Below, piece by piece: positions 1 through 5,863 of a stretch of DNA of 9,647 nucleotides. The position numbers and the translations under genes are program-made. The stretch spans positions 1-9,647 of the forward strand of contig CAIQIY010000295.1 in the NCBI GenBank assembly GCA_903871975.1. Reading direction: 5' to 3'. The notes under the pieces are model-generated. The model saw only the letters and a list, made by a program, of their open reading frames with translations. It did no database searches and was not told where the DNA came from. The DNA is from an uncultured Chloroflexota bacterium. Its GTDB lineage: Bacteria > Chloroflexota > Chloroflexia > Chloroflexales > Roseiflexaceae. Numbering within the stretch: position 1 is the first letter of the stretch; every line of letters begins with the position of its first letter.

Positions 1-80
1 CGGTGATCGAGGAACGCGACGCCCTTGACGACCCGGCCGGCCTTGACATCGAGGCATGGAATGATGCGGCGTCTCAGCAT
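1..80 (-). CDS. hisF: Imidazole glycerol phosphate synthase cyclase subunit HisF (N-terminal fragment, cut by window edge)
   Basis: Reading leftwards from an ATG at 78-80, the 26 complete codons give MLRRRIIPCLDVKAGRVVKG followed by VAFLDH. This is the hallmark HisF start: I-I-P-C-L-D-V with the first catalytic aspartate at residue 11 and the G-R-V-V-K-G phosphate-side strand. HisF is a TIM barrel that uses ammonia from HisH to convert PRFAR into imidazole glycerol phosphate and AICAR. The rest of the gene lies beyond the left edge. The start is only 7 bases after the stop codon of the upstream coiled-coil gene. I see no strong Shine-Dalgarno sequence, so translation is probably coupled. Identity is secure from the motif although only about a tenth of the protein is visible. 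Confidence 0.93.
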   Translation of the reverse strand, partial: MLRRRIIPCLDVKAGRVVKGVAFLDH

Positions 81-87
81 CGGCGTA

Positions 88-1200
88 TCACGACTTGTCG
101 GGCGAGATGCCGCGCTCGACCTGCTGGGCCTGCACCTCGCCCTGAAAGTCGCGCATCGCCTGGGTGAGCACGGTGACGAAGCGGACATCACGCTTCTCGA
201 GCTCGAGCAGGTGATCGGTGTGGGTCTGCTCGAGATTGGCGATCTGGACGACCGTACGGGCATGGCGTTGCTCGAGTTCACGAATCCAGCTGTCGAGGCG
301 CTCGAGCCAGGCATTGACCCGCCGCAGACTATGGTCGCCGGTCTCTTCCATCTCGGTGAGCCGGCCCTCCTGCTGGCGGCGGATCTCCTCGAGGCGTTCC
401 TGGTTCATCAGGAAGCGCTCGGTCGAGAGCCGCTCATAGCGCTTGAGATCGGTCTCGAACTGCGCCATGCGCACATCGGCACCCTTGATCTGCGTCGGCA
501 GGTCGGTGAACATCGACTCGATGTCGCGGCGCACTTCTTCGGCACGCTGGATGCGATTGGCCAGGCTGTCGAGCGCCGGCTTGACATCGGCGACCAGCTG
601 TTGTGCCTCGACGGCCTGGCGCCGCAGGCTCTGCTTCTCGATCTGCAGGTCCTCGATGACCTTGCGCAACTCTGCACGGATCTGCTCGTCGGCGGTCGCC
701 AGCTCGCCGAACCGACTCATCACATTGCGGTAGCGCTCGTCGAACTCCTTGAACTGTGTCTGCCAGGCCGTCAGCCGCTGATCCAGCTCTTCGATGCGCA
801 CCATCCAGGTGCTGGTCAACTCGCGATCCTGACGCCGGGCATCGGCCAGCTGATGCACTTGCTGATTCAACTCGCGGATCGGGCGCAAGCCCTCTTCGAC
901 CTTCATCAGGACACCGACGACCTCCTTGCGCAAGCCGGCGAGATCGCGGCGATTCCCGTCGATGCTGAGGTTGACGTCTTGTGCCAGGCGCTCGAACAGG
1001 CCATTGATCTGCGAGACGCTCGACTCGGCCTTGCGCACCTGTTCCATCACCCAGTTGTATTTGTTGGTCTGTTCCTTGAGCAGGCGGCGCAGCTCATCGA
1101 TCTGGCCCTGCAGATACACCATCTGCGACTGTTCGGCAGCACGCAGGCGCTCTTCCTCGAATTTGCTGGAGACCGTCGTGGATCGGCTCGGTGTCGTCAT
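88..1200 (-). CDS. Coiled-coil protein of unknown function within the his operon
   Basis: A 370-residue protein that I do not recognise. Nearly all of it, from about residue 12 to 360, is charged and heptad-like, rich in Glu, Gln, Arg and Leu. There are no cysteines, no signal peptide and no membrane segment, so it should be a soluble elongated coiled coil. Breaks in the pattern occur near residues 205-210 (VKPALDSL) and 232-242 (TDLPTQIKGAD), which could be hinges. Tryptophans at 50, 132, 146, 298 and 305 are unusual for a plain coiled coil and may mark contact points. The ATG at 1198-1200 has GGAGGG about 9 bases upstream. It lies between hisA (63-bp gap) and hisF (7-bp gap) on the same strand, so it is almost certainly co-transcribed with them. 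A scaffold, cytoskeletal or chromosome-associated role would be guesswork. That it is a real gene is supported by operon position, its ribosome binding site and coherent composition. Confidence 0.85.
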   Translation of the reverse strand: MTTPSRSTTVSSKFEEERLRAAEQSQMVYLQGQIDELRRLLKEQTNKYNWVMEQVRKAESSVSQINGLFERLAQDVNLSIDGNRRDLAGLRKEVVGVLMKVEEGLRPIRELNQQVHQLADARRQDRELTSTWMVRIEELDQRLTAWQTQFKEFDERYRNVMSRFGELATADEQIRAELRKVIEDLQIEKQSLRRQAVEAQQLVADVKPALDSLANRIQRAEEVRRDIESMFTDLPTQIKGADVRMAQFETDLKRYERLSTERFLMNQERLEEIRRQQEGRLTEMEETGDHSLRRVNAWLERLDSWIRELEQRHARTVVQIANLEQTHTDHLLELEKRDVRFVTVLTQAMRDFQGEVQAQQVERGISPDKS

Positions 1201-1263
1201 GATGCGCTTCCCTCCCGGGTGATCGTCAGCGGTGCACGGACACGAACGGCGGTGATGGCGGCA

Positions 1264-1977
1264 TCAGGCGAGCGCCCGTCGCGCATCGGCGAACGAGAGA
1301 TCGCCGGTATAGAGCGCGCGCCCGATCACCACGCCTTCGACGCCGATGGCCCGCAGCTGGATGAGATGGTCGACCGCGCCGACGCCACCCGAGGCGACGA
1401 TCGCGGGGCCATGCGGCGCGATGAGCTCGGCGGTCGCGGCATAGTTGGGCGCGGTGAGCGTCCCGTCGCGGGCGATGTCGGTGTAGATGACGCGGGCCAC
1501 CCCCAGTGCCGCCATCTGCTCGACGAGCGTGGTCGCACGGACCGTCGCCGCCCGTGTCCAGCCGGCAGTCGCCACCAGGCCATCGCGGGCATCCACGCCG
1601 ACGATGATCGCCGCGCCGTGGCGCGCCACCAGTGTCGCGACGAGGTCGGGGTCTTCGACGGCGGCGGTGCCGATGATCGCGCGGGCCACGCCCAATTCGA
1701 GCGCCTGTGCGACGGCAGCGGCATCGCGCAGGCCGCCACCGAGCTGCACCGGGATGGGGATGGCATCGACGATCGCGCGGATCAGCGCGGTATGCACCGG
1801 GCGGCCCTGGCGCGCGCCATCCAGATCGACGACATGCAGCCGCGTCGCGCCGGCGTCGTACCAGCCGCGCGCCACTGCGACCGGATCGTCGCCAAACACG
1901 GTGACGCGCGAGAAATCGCCCTGATAGAGCCGCACGCAGCGGCCGTCCTTGATATCAATCGCCGGAATCAGTTCCAT
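1264..1977 (-). CDS. hisA: Phosphoribosylformimino-5-aminoimidazole carboxamide ribotide isomerase HisA
   Basis: A complete 237-residue HisA, about the usual length of 240. It performs the Amadori rearrangement of ProFAR to PRFAR, the substrate of the HisF/HisH synthase, in the cytoplasm. It begins MELIPAIDIKDGRCVRLYQG, the classic HisA start, with general-base Asp8. The second catalytic aspartate is Asp129 in GVDARDG. The TDIARDGT loop (166-173) and the phosphate-binding ends ASGGVG (195-200) and GVVIGRALY (215-223) are present, as expected for a half-barrel-duplicated TIM fold. The start is supported by AGGAG (complement of 1982-1986) five bases upstream. It follows hisH by 36 bp. Nothing shows whether it also has the TrpF activity of the PriA form; high-GC actinobacteria have that dual enzyme, but I would call this plain HisA. 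Confidence 0.96.
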   Translation of the reverse strand: MELIPAIDIKDGRCVRLYQGDFSRVTVFGDDPVAVARGWYDAGATRLHVVDLDGARQGRPVHTALIRAIVDAIPIPVQLGGGLRDAAAVAQALELGVARAIIGTAAVEDPDLVATLVARHGAAIIVGVDARDGLVATAGWTRAATVRATTLVEQMAALGVARVIYTDIARDGTLTAPNYAATAELIAPHGPAIVASGGVGAVDHLIQLRAIGVEGVVIGRALYTGDLSFADARRALA

Positions 1978-2013
1978 CGTGCTCCTCTGTGGTCGCCGCA
2001 GCCACGCCGCAGA

Positions 2014-2640
2014 TCAGGTTGCCGCCCAGGCGACAAAGTTGGCCAGCAGCTGCAGGCCGTGCCGGCCGCTCTTCTCGGGGTGAAACTGCACGGCTGCCAG
2101 GCGTTCGCGCAGCAACATGCTCGGAAAGCGCATGCCGTACTCGGTCGTGCCGGCGATCATCGACTGGTCAGTCAATGCGCAGTAATACGAATGGACGAAG
2201 TAAAAGTCGGCGCCGTCGGGAATGTCGCTGAACAACGGATGCCCCGCGGCGGCCACCGCGCGATCGACCTGGTTCCAGCCGATCTGCGGCACCTTGAGGC
2301 CGGCGGCGAACCGCTGCACGCGGCCCGGAACGATGTCCAGGCAGGCGTGGTCGCCGAACTCTTCGCTCGATGTGCACAAGACCTGCATGCCGACACAGAT
2401 GCCGAGAAAGGGCACACCACGCGTGATCGCCCCACGGATCGCGTCGATCAGGCCAAGCTGCTCCAGGCTGGTCATGGTGTCGCGCGTCGCACCGACTCCC
2501 GGCAGAACGACGGCAGTCGCAGCCTGCACGACTGCGGGATCGCTCGTCGCCACCGGCCGGCCGCCGACGTGGGTCAGCGCCCGCACGACGCTGCGCAGAT
2601 TGCCGGCACCATAATCAATCACGACGATCTCGCGGGTCAT
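2014..2640 (-). CDS. hisH: Imidazole glycerol phosphate synthase glutamine amidotransferase subunit HisH
   Basis: A complete 208-residue class I glutamine amidotransferase. It hydrolyses glutamine and channels ammonia into HisF. Visible are the N-terminal strand VVIDYGAGNLRSV (6-18), the oxyanion strand region PGVGA (47-51), the nucleophile elbow FLGICVGMQVL with catalytic Cys82, the VPQIGWNQV segment (117-125) typical of HisH, the FVHSYY segment (148-153) and the catalytic His187 and Glu189 in QFHPEKSG. The start has a GGAGA ribosome binding site four to five bases upstream. It begins only 10 bases after the stop of the deacetylase gene and is followed by hisA after 36 bp, so all are one transcription unit. 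Confidence 0.97.
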   Translation of the reverse strand: MTREIVVIDYGAGNLRSVVRALTHVGGRPVATSDPAVVQAATAVVLPGVGATRDTMTSLEQLGLIDAIRGAITRGVPFLGICVGMQVLCTSSEEFGDHACLDIVPGRVQRFAAGLKVPQIGWNQVDRAVAAAGHPLFSDIPDGADFYFVHSYYCALTDQSMIAGTTEYGMRFPSMLLRERLAAVQFHPEKSGRHGLQLLANFVAWAAT

Positions 2641-2650
2641 AGGTCTCCGT

Positions 2651-3694
2651 TCAGGGTGCAGCGCCGGCGAACAGCGGGTGTCGTGCCGTGATGCGGCTGA
2701 TGATCGGGGCGATATCGGGCTCGCGCTGCCCGGACGCCCCCAACGGGTCGTCGATGTCGTCGTGCCCCGCGAGGATGCGCGCGGTTCCGACGACGCAGGC
2801 GCTCAGGGCCGCGAGGTCATAACCGCCCTCGAGGATCAGTGCGATGCGGCCATCACAGCACGCATCGGCGACGGCGCGCAATCGGCCGATCATCGACGCA
2901 TAGCCGGTGACGGTGTATGCCAGCGGGCCGAGCGGATCGCGGTGGTGTCCGTCGAATCCGGCCGAGACCAGGATGAGCTCGGGCTGGAAGCGCTGCAACG
3001 CCGGCATGATCAGCTGGTCGAAGACGAGCGCCGCGCCGGCGTCGCCGGTGCCGTGTGGCAGCGGGATGTTCAGCGTGGCGCCAATGCCCGGCCCGCTGCC
3101 GGTTTCACGGTCGTCGCCGGTGCCGGGGTAGAGCGGTGCAGCGTGCAGGGAACAGAACAGCACATCGGGCTGCTGGTAGAAGATGTCCTGGGTGCCGTTG
3201 CCATGGTGGACGTCGATGTCGACGATGGCGATGCGCCCGACTCCCAGCCGGGTGCGCGCGTGGTGTGCTGCGATGGCGACGTTGTTGAGCAGGCAAAACC
3301 CCATCGAGCGCGTCGCGGTCGCGTGGTGCCCTGGTGGCCGAACCAGCGCAAAGCTGCGCTGCGGGGTGGCTCCGGCGACGCATTCGACGGCCTGGATGGC
3401 GGCACCCACAGCGCATCGCGCGGCGTCCCACGATCCGGCGGTGGTGTAGGTGTCGTGATCGATCCAGAATCCGGCCTGGGTCGCGCTCCAGCGCACCCGG
3501 TCGAGCTGCGCATCGGCATGGACTGCCCGGATGCTGGCGTCGTCGGCGGGCTGCGCCTCGCTGAATGCCAGCTCGCCGGCGATGGGTGCGGCGTGCAACG
3601 CCTCGAGGACCGACGACAACCGCGCGGCCCGTTCCACGTGGCGTGGCTGGTCGTGTGCGGCGTGGCGCGCGTTGACGATCATCATCACACTCAT
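2651..3694 (-). CDS. Histone deacetylase / AcuC-family zinc deacylase
   Basis: A 347-residue protein of the arginase/deacetylase fold, the size of bacterial class II HDAC-like enzymes. These remove acetyl groups from lysine side chains of proteins, for example acetyl-CoA synthetase for AcuC, or from small amines. Catalytic features are all present: the tandem histidines in RPPGHHA (His123, His124), zinc ligands Asp161 and His163 in DIDVHHGNG and Asp248 in SAGFDGHHRDPLG, and the transition-state tyrosine Tyr292 in LEGGYDL. The reading frame stays open upstream to 3862, but that part is unlike the family and runs into mutY. I chose the ATG at 3692-3694 because MIVNARHAAHDQPRHVERAARL follows and an extended -10 lies 6 bases before it. 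ATGs four and five codons in are alternatives. It sits directly before hisH, 10 bp apart. The substrate cannot be read from the sequence. Confidence 0.92.
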   Translation of the reverse strand: MSVMMIVNARHAAHDQPRHVERAARLSSVLEALHAAPIAGELAFSEAQPADDASIRAVHADAQLDRVRWSATQAGFWIDHDTYTTAGSWDAARCAVGAAIQAVECVAGATPQRSFALVRPPGHHATATRSMGFCLLNNVAIAAHHARTRLGVGRIAIVDIDVHHGNGTQDIFYQQPDVLFCSLHAAPLYPGTGDDRETGSGPGIGATLNIPLPHGTGDAGAALVFDQLIMPALQRFQPELILVSAGFDGHHRDPLGPLAYTVTGYASMIGRLRAVADACCDGRIALILEGGYDLAALSACVVGTARILAGHDDIDDPLGASGQREPDIAPIISRITARHPLFAGAAP

Positions 3695-3700
3695 GACATC

Positions 3701-3709
3701 AGTATAGCA
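3701..3709 (-). promoter_or_regulatory. Extended -10 promoter of the deacetylase-his operon
   Basis: On the minus strand the bases read TGCTATACT, an extended -10 (TGn plus TATACT, five of six matches to TATAAT). Its last base is only 6 bases before the chosen ATG of the deacetylase gene, so the expected transcription start falls on or next to that ATG. No good -35 is found 16-18 bases upstream, which is acceptable for an extended -10. The rest of the 142-bp gap back to mutY shows no gene and no convincing terminator. Confidence 0.6.
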
Positions 3710-3836
3710 TAGCGCATCGCCGGGATGCGGTGTGTGACCGTGCGCGAAGATGACAGGATGATGCCAGCTTCCTGATGCTGCCAGGGGGTGCGCGGCCGTC
3801 GGCTGCCGGCACAACCCGACAGCAGCGAGCGGACGC

Positions 3837-4751
3837 TCAGGGCAATCGCGCGCCGCGGTCATCGGCCACCAGCAACCCGTCGCGCGCCAAGTCTGCTACC
3901 AACTGCTGCAACCAGCCAGCATCGGTGGGTGCGGCGGCGGCTGTGGCGGCGAGTTGCTGCGCCAGGATGTCATACGATACGATGGTGTCCGGTGGTGCGG
4001 CGCGCAGGATGTCGAGCACGCGCCCGCGATAATAGCGCCGTGAGCCGGCGAATGGTTCGCTGCGCCGCTCGGCAACAACGCGATGTGGCGCGGCGCCGAG
4101 GCCCGCGAGTGCCGGCGCGGCGCGGCGTTGCGCGTACTCGACGCAGCTCGCCGCGATCGGGCAGCGTTGGCATGCGGGCGCGCGGGCCGTGCAGATCAGC
4201 GCACCCAGCTCCATGATCGCCTGGTTCCACCACCAGCCCCGGCCGGCTGGCACGACACGCTCGGCGAGCTGCTGAATCGCGGCTGCGTCCCCGCCGGTGA
4301 TTTCGCCGAGCCACTGGCGCACCAGCACCCGGCGTATGTTGGTGTCGACGAACCCGACATCGGCCTCGAATGCAAAACAGGCGATTGCACCGGCGGTGTA
4401 CGCACCAACGCCCGGCAACTGCCGCAGGCGCGCGACATCCCGCGGAAATGTGCCGCCATGCTCGGCGACAACCTGCTGTGCTGCCCGCTGCAGATTGACG
4501 GCCCGTCGGTTATAGCCCAAGCCCGACCAGAAGCGAATGACCTCGGCAGTCGGCGCCGCCGCCAGTGCCGCGACATCGGGCCACATCGTGAGGAACGCGT
4601 GATATCGTGGCACCACGCGATCGACCTGGGTCTGCTGCAGCATCACTTCGGCGACCATGATGGCGTAGGGGTCGCGGCTACGCCGCCATGGCAGATCGCG
4701 GCCGTGCTGGCCGAACCAGTCGATCAGGCGGTCGGCGAGGTCGGTGTTCAT
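3837..4751 (-). CDS. mutY: A/G-specific adenine DNA glycosylase MutY (short form)
   Basis: A 304-residue base-excision repair enzyme that removes adenine mispaired with 8-oxoguanine. Motifs in order: PWRRSRDPYAIMVAEVMLQQTQV (21-43) with catalytic Glu35, the helix-hairpin-helix LPGVGAYTAGAI (112-123), catalytic Asp136 in FVDTNIRRVL, and the iron-sulfur loop C187-x6-C194-x2-C197-x5-C203, whose spacing is exactly that of MutY/EndoIII [4Fe-4S] clusters. After about residue 215 there is no MutT-like domain as in the 350-residue E. coli enzyme. Instead there is a segment of about 75 residues (FAGSRRYYRGRVLDILRA onward, 234-304) like the tail of short high-GC (actinobacterial-type) MutY proteins. 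The frame is open upstream to 5117, but the ATG at 4749-4751 with GGGAG five bases upstream is the natural start. It is divergent from rex. Confidence 0.95.
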   Translation of the reverse strand: MNTDLADRLIDWFGQHGRDLPWRRSRDPYAIMVAEVMLQQTQVDRVVPRYHAFLTMWPDVAALAAAPTAEVIRFWSGLGYNRRAVNLQRAAQQVVAEHGGTFPRDVARLRQLPGVGAYTAGAIACFAFEADVGFVDTNIRRVLVRQWLGEITGGDAAAIQQLAERVVPAGRGWWWNQAIMELGALICTARAPACQRCPIAASCVEYAQRRAAPALAGLGAAPHRVVAERRSEPFAGSRRYYRGRVLDILRAAPPDTIVSYDILAQQLAATAAAAPTDAGWLQQLVADLARDGLLVADDRGARLP

Positions 4752-4756
4752 CGTGG

Positions 4757-4761
4757 CTCCC
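4757..4761 (-). promoter_or_regulatory. Ribosome binding site fixing the mutY start
   Basis: The minus strand reads GGGAG here, five bases before the ATG at 4749-4751. It supports this start over the longer open frame, whose extra N-terminal residues are low-complexity and overlap the rex promoter and rex start. Confidence 0.65.
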
Positions 4762-4784
4762 GCATGCTGGCGGCACACCGTGCA

Positions 4785-4813
4785 CACATACCACGGATGG
4801 CGTGCGCTGGCAA
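4785..4813 (-). promoter_or_regulatory. Candidate mutY promoter
   Basis: On the minus strand TTGCCA (4808-4813, five of six to TTGACA) is separated by exactly 17 bases from TATGTG (4785-4790, three of six to TATAAT). The expected transcript start near 4778 gives a leader of about 27 bases containing the GGGAG site. The -35 and spacing are good and the -10 is weak. Confidence 0.4.
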
Positions 4814-5012
4814 GCGCCGCGATCCGGTGCCGTGACGACCGTGCGTCATCAGGCGCGTGTGGGCCAACGGCGCGCGCGCAGATTGGTGGAGACGCGCCCG
4901 CGCTCCGCCGTCCGGCGAGACGTAGCGGCGCCGCATCTCCCCGCGCCTGCCACGCGGGAGCGAGGGCCGGGGGCGAGGGCCCACCGCAACGCAGCCGTGC
5001 ATTGCCCCGACG

Positions 5013-5042
5013 TTGACAGCGTTGGCCCGTGTGTGCTAGTGT
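5013..5042 (+). promoter_or_regulatory. rex promoter
   Basis: A perfect TTGACA (-35) at 5013-5018 is followed after 18 bases by TAGTGT (5037-5042), preceded directly by TGC (5034-5036), giving an extended -10. The predicted transcript starts near 5049, leaving a leader of roughly 47 bases before the rex GTG. The -35 is the best consensus match in the region; the -10 hexamer itself is poor, which fits a regulated promoter. Confidence 0.6.
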
Positions 5043-5048
5043 TTGCAC
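5033..5048. promoter_or_regulatory. Imperfect inverted repeat over the rex -10, possible operator
   Basis: GTGCTA-GTGT-TTGCAC is a 6-4-6 inverted repeat with one mismatch between arms, covering the extended -10 of the rex promoter. A protein bound there would block transcription, and Rex commonly represses its own gene. The arms do not match the known Rex consensus half-site TTGTGAA well, so calling it a Rex site is inference from position. Confidence 0.35.
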
Positions 5049-5085
5049 GTTCCCGACAGTCGCTGCTCGCCTGCGACGGTGCTCC

Positions 5086-5090
5086 GAGGT
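5086..5090 (+). promoter_or_regulatory. Ribosome binding site fixing the rex GTG start
   Basis: GAGGT lies five bases before a GTG at 5096-5098. This decides the start: Rex proteins begin a few residues before the conserved IRRLPLY segment, whereas the frame itself is open back to 4688. Confidence 0.65.
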
Positions 5091-5095
5091 CAAGC

Positions 5096-5728
5096 GTGGG
5101 CCGACCCAAATCGCCACCTGATGTCGTCATCCGACGCTTGCCGCTGTATGCGCGGAGCCTGCGCCATCTGCTCGACGAGGGCGTATGTTCGGTGTCCTCA
5201 CATGATCTCGGCGAGCGCATCAACGTCACAGCCGCGCAGATTCGCAAGGATCTCTCGTATTTTGGCGAATTTGGCAAACAGGGCATCGGCTACGATGTCG
5301 TGAAGCTGTTGCAGCACATCGAGCACATCCTGGGGCTCAATCGCGAATGGCCGGTCGCACTGGTTGGCATCGGACACCTGGGCGAAGCGATTGCACGCTA
5401 CGAAGGATTCCGCAGCCAGGGTGTCCGGATCGTCGCGCTGTTCGATGACGATCCCGCCAAGATCGGGCGCGAAGTCGAAGGGCTGCCGATCATCGCGTTG
5501 GCCGAGATCGCGGCGGTCGTGCGCACCACGCCGATCGCGCTGGCGATCCTGGCAGTACCCGCCGCCCAGGCGCAGGGCGTCACCGACCAGCTGGTGGCCC
5601 ATGGTGTGCGGGCCATCCTGAGCTACGCCCCCACCGTGTTGCAAGTTCCCGACGGTGTCTGGGTGCGCTCGATCGACCCGGTGGCCGTCCTGCACAGCCT
5701 GACCTACTACCTCGCGCGCGAGCCGTGA
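5096..5728 (+). CDS. rex: Redox-sensing transcriptional repressor Rex
   Basis: A 210-residue protein, the normal Rex length. Rex dimers bind operators when NADH is low and release DNA when NADH rises, controlling fermentative, respiratory and glycolytic genes. The N-terminal winged helix (about 8-80) shows VIRRLPLYARSLRHLLDEG and the signature QIRKDLSYFGEFGKQGIGY (48-66). The Rossmann NAD(H) domain starts with VALVGIGHLGEAI, whose GxGxxG is residues 91-96; His94 stands where Asn is common. It then has VRIVALFDDDPAKIG and, at the C terminus, ILSYAPTVLQVP and the domain-swap helix HSLTYYL. GTG start with GAGGT upstream. It is divergent from mutY and followed by gap on the same strand; its stop codon overlaps the candidate gap -35. 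The pairing with an NADH-producing glycolytic enzyme suggests local control, but this is inferred. Confidence 0.96.
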   Translation: MGRPKSPPDVVIRRLPLYARSLRHLLDEGVCSVSSHDLGERINVTAAQIRKDLSYFGEFGKQGIGYDVVKLLQHIEHILGLNREWPVALVGIGHLGEAIARYEGFRSQGVRIVALFDDDPAKIGREVEGLPIIALAEIAAVVRTTPIALAILAVPAAQAQGVTDQLVAHGVRAILSYAPTVLQVPDGVWVRSIDPVAVLHSLTYYLAREP

Positions 5729-5754
5729 CGCGGCGGCGCGTCTTCGGCTATAAT
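5725..5754 (+). promoter_or_regulatory. gap promoter
   Basis: GTGACG (5725-5730, four of six to TTGACA) lies 18 bases before a perfect TATAAT (5749-5754). The -35 covers the rex TGA stop. The transcript should begin near 5761, giving a 5' leader of about 100 bases before the gap ATG. The -10 stands out clearly against the GC-rich background. Confidence 0.7.
5727..5742. promoter_or_regulatory. Perfect inverted repeat between gap -35 and -10, possible operator
   Basis: GACGCG-GCGG-CGCGTC is a perfect 6-4-6 inverted repeat. It overlaps the last bases of rex, the -35 and most of the spacer, ending 6 bases before TATAAT. The placement suits a repressor such as Rex, whose known operators also have a 4-base centre, but the arms are not the TTGTGAA type. 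As RNA it would form a 6-bp GC hairpin at the 3' end of rex, so a weak rex transcript end is the alternative. Confidence 0.4.
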
Positions 5755-5850
5755 CAGGCAGGGGTACTGCTCGCCCCGGCGTGCGTCGATGTCGCAGGGG
5801 GCACCCGACCACCCTGGTCCCGCGGTACCGGCGCGCATCATCAACAGCAA

Positions 5851-5856
5851 GAGGAG
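5851..5856 (+). promoter_or_regulatory. Ribosome binding site fixing the gap start
   Basis: GAGGAG lies seven bases before the ATG at 5864-5866, inside a purine-rich stretch. It selects this start over an in-frame ATG at 5789, whose 25 extra residues do not belong to the family. Confidence 0.8.
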
Positions 5857-5863
5857 TCGTTTC

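Larger units (their letters stand above)
4752..5095. other. Divergent mutY/rex intergenic region
   Basis: No gene is supported here; open frames crossing it are extensions of mutY or rex frames, or antisense. It holds the candidate mutY promoter on the left and the rex promoter on the right. Between them, 4925-4980 is very GC-rich and full of short inverted repeats: a perfect 10-bp palindrome GCGGCGCCGC at 4925-4934, and a stem CCCGCG/CGCGGG with a 7-base loop at 4940-4958. I cannot assign these a role; in such GC-rich sequence some will occur by chance. Confidence 0.5.

Noticed and set aside
25..2691. An 888-codon open frame on the plus strand opposite hisH, hisA and the coiled-coil gene
   Set aside because: It is antisense to three well-supported genes and exists because GC-biased third positions leave few stop codons on the opposite strand. 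The translation is low-complexity and resembles no family.
3798..3820. GTCGG/CCGAC pairing after mutY as a terminator
   Set aside because: Only 5 bp with a 13-base loop and no T-run; easily expected by chance in this composition.
3695..3862. A 56-residue N-terminal extension of the deacetylase
   Set aside because: The residues do not resemble the family, they overlap the mutY stop region, and the extended -10 lies inside this stretch.
4688..5095. A 136-residue N-terminal extension of Rex
   Set aside because: It lies upstream of the rex promoter, overlaps mutY, and would make Rex far longer than the family norm of about 210 residues.
4752..5117. A 122-residue N-terminal extension of MutY
   Set aside because: It runs antisense over the rex promoter and the rex start, and MutY proteins start shortly before the PWR motif, as the ATG at 4751 provides.
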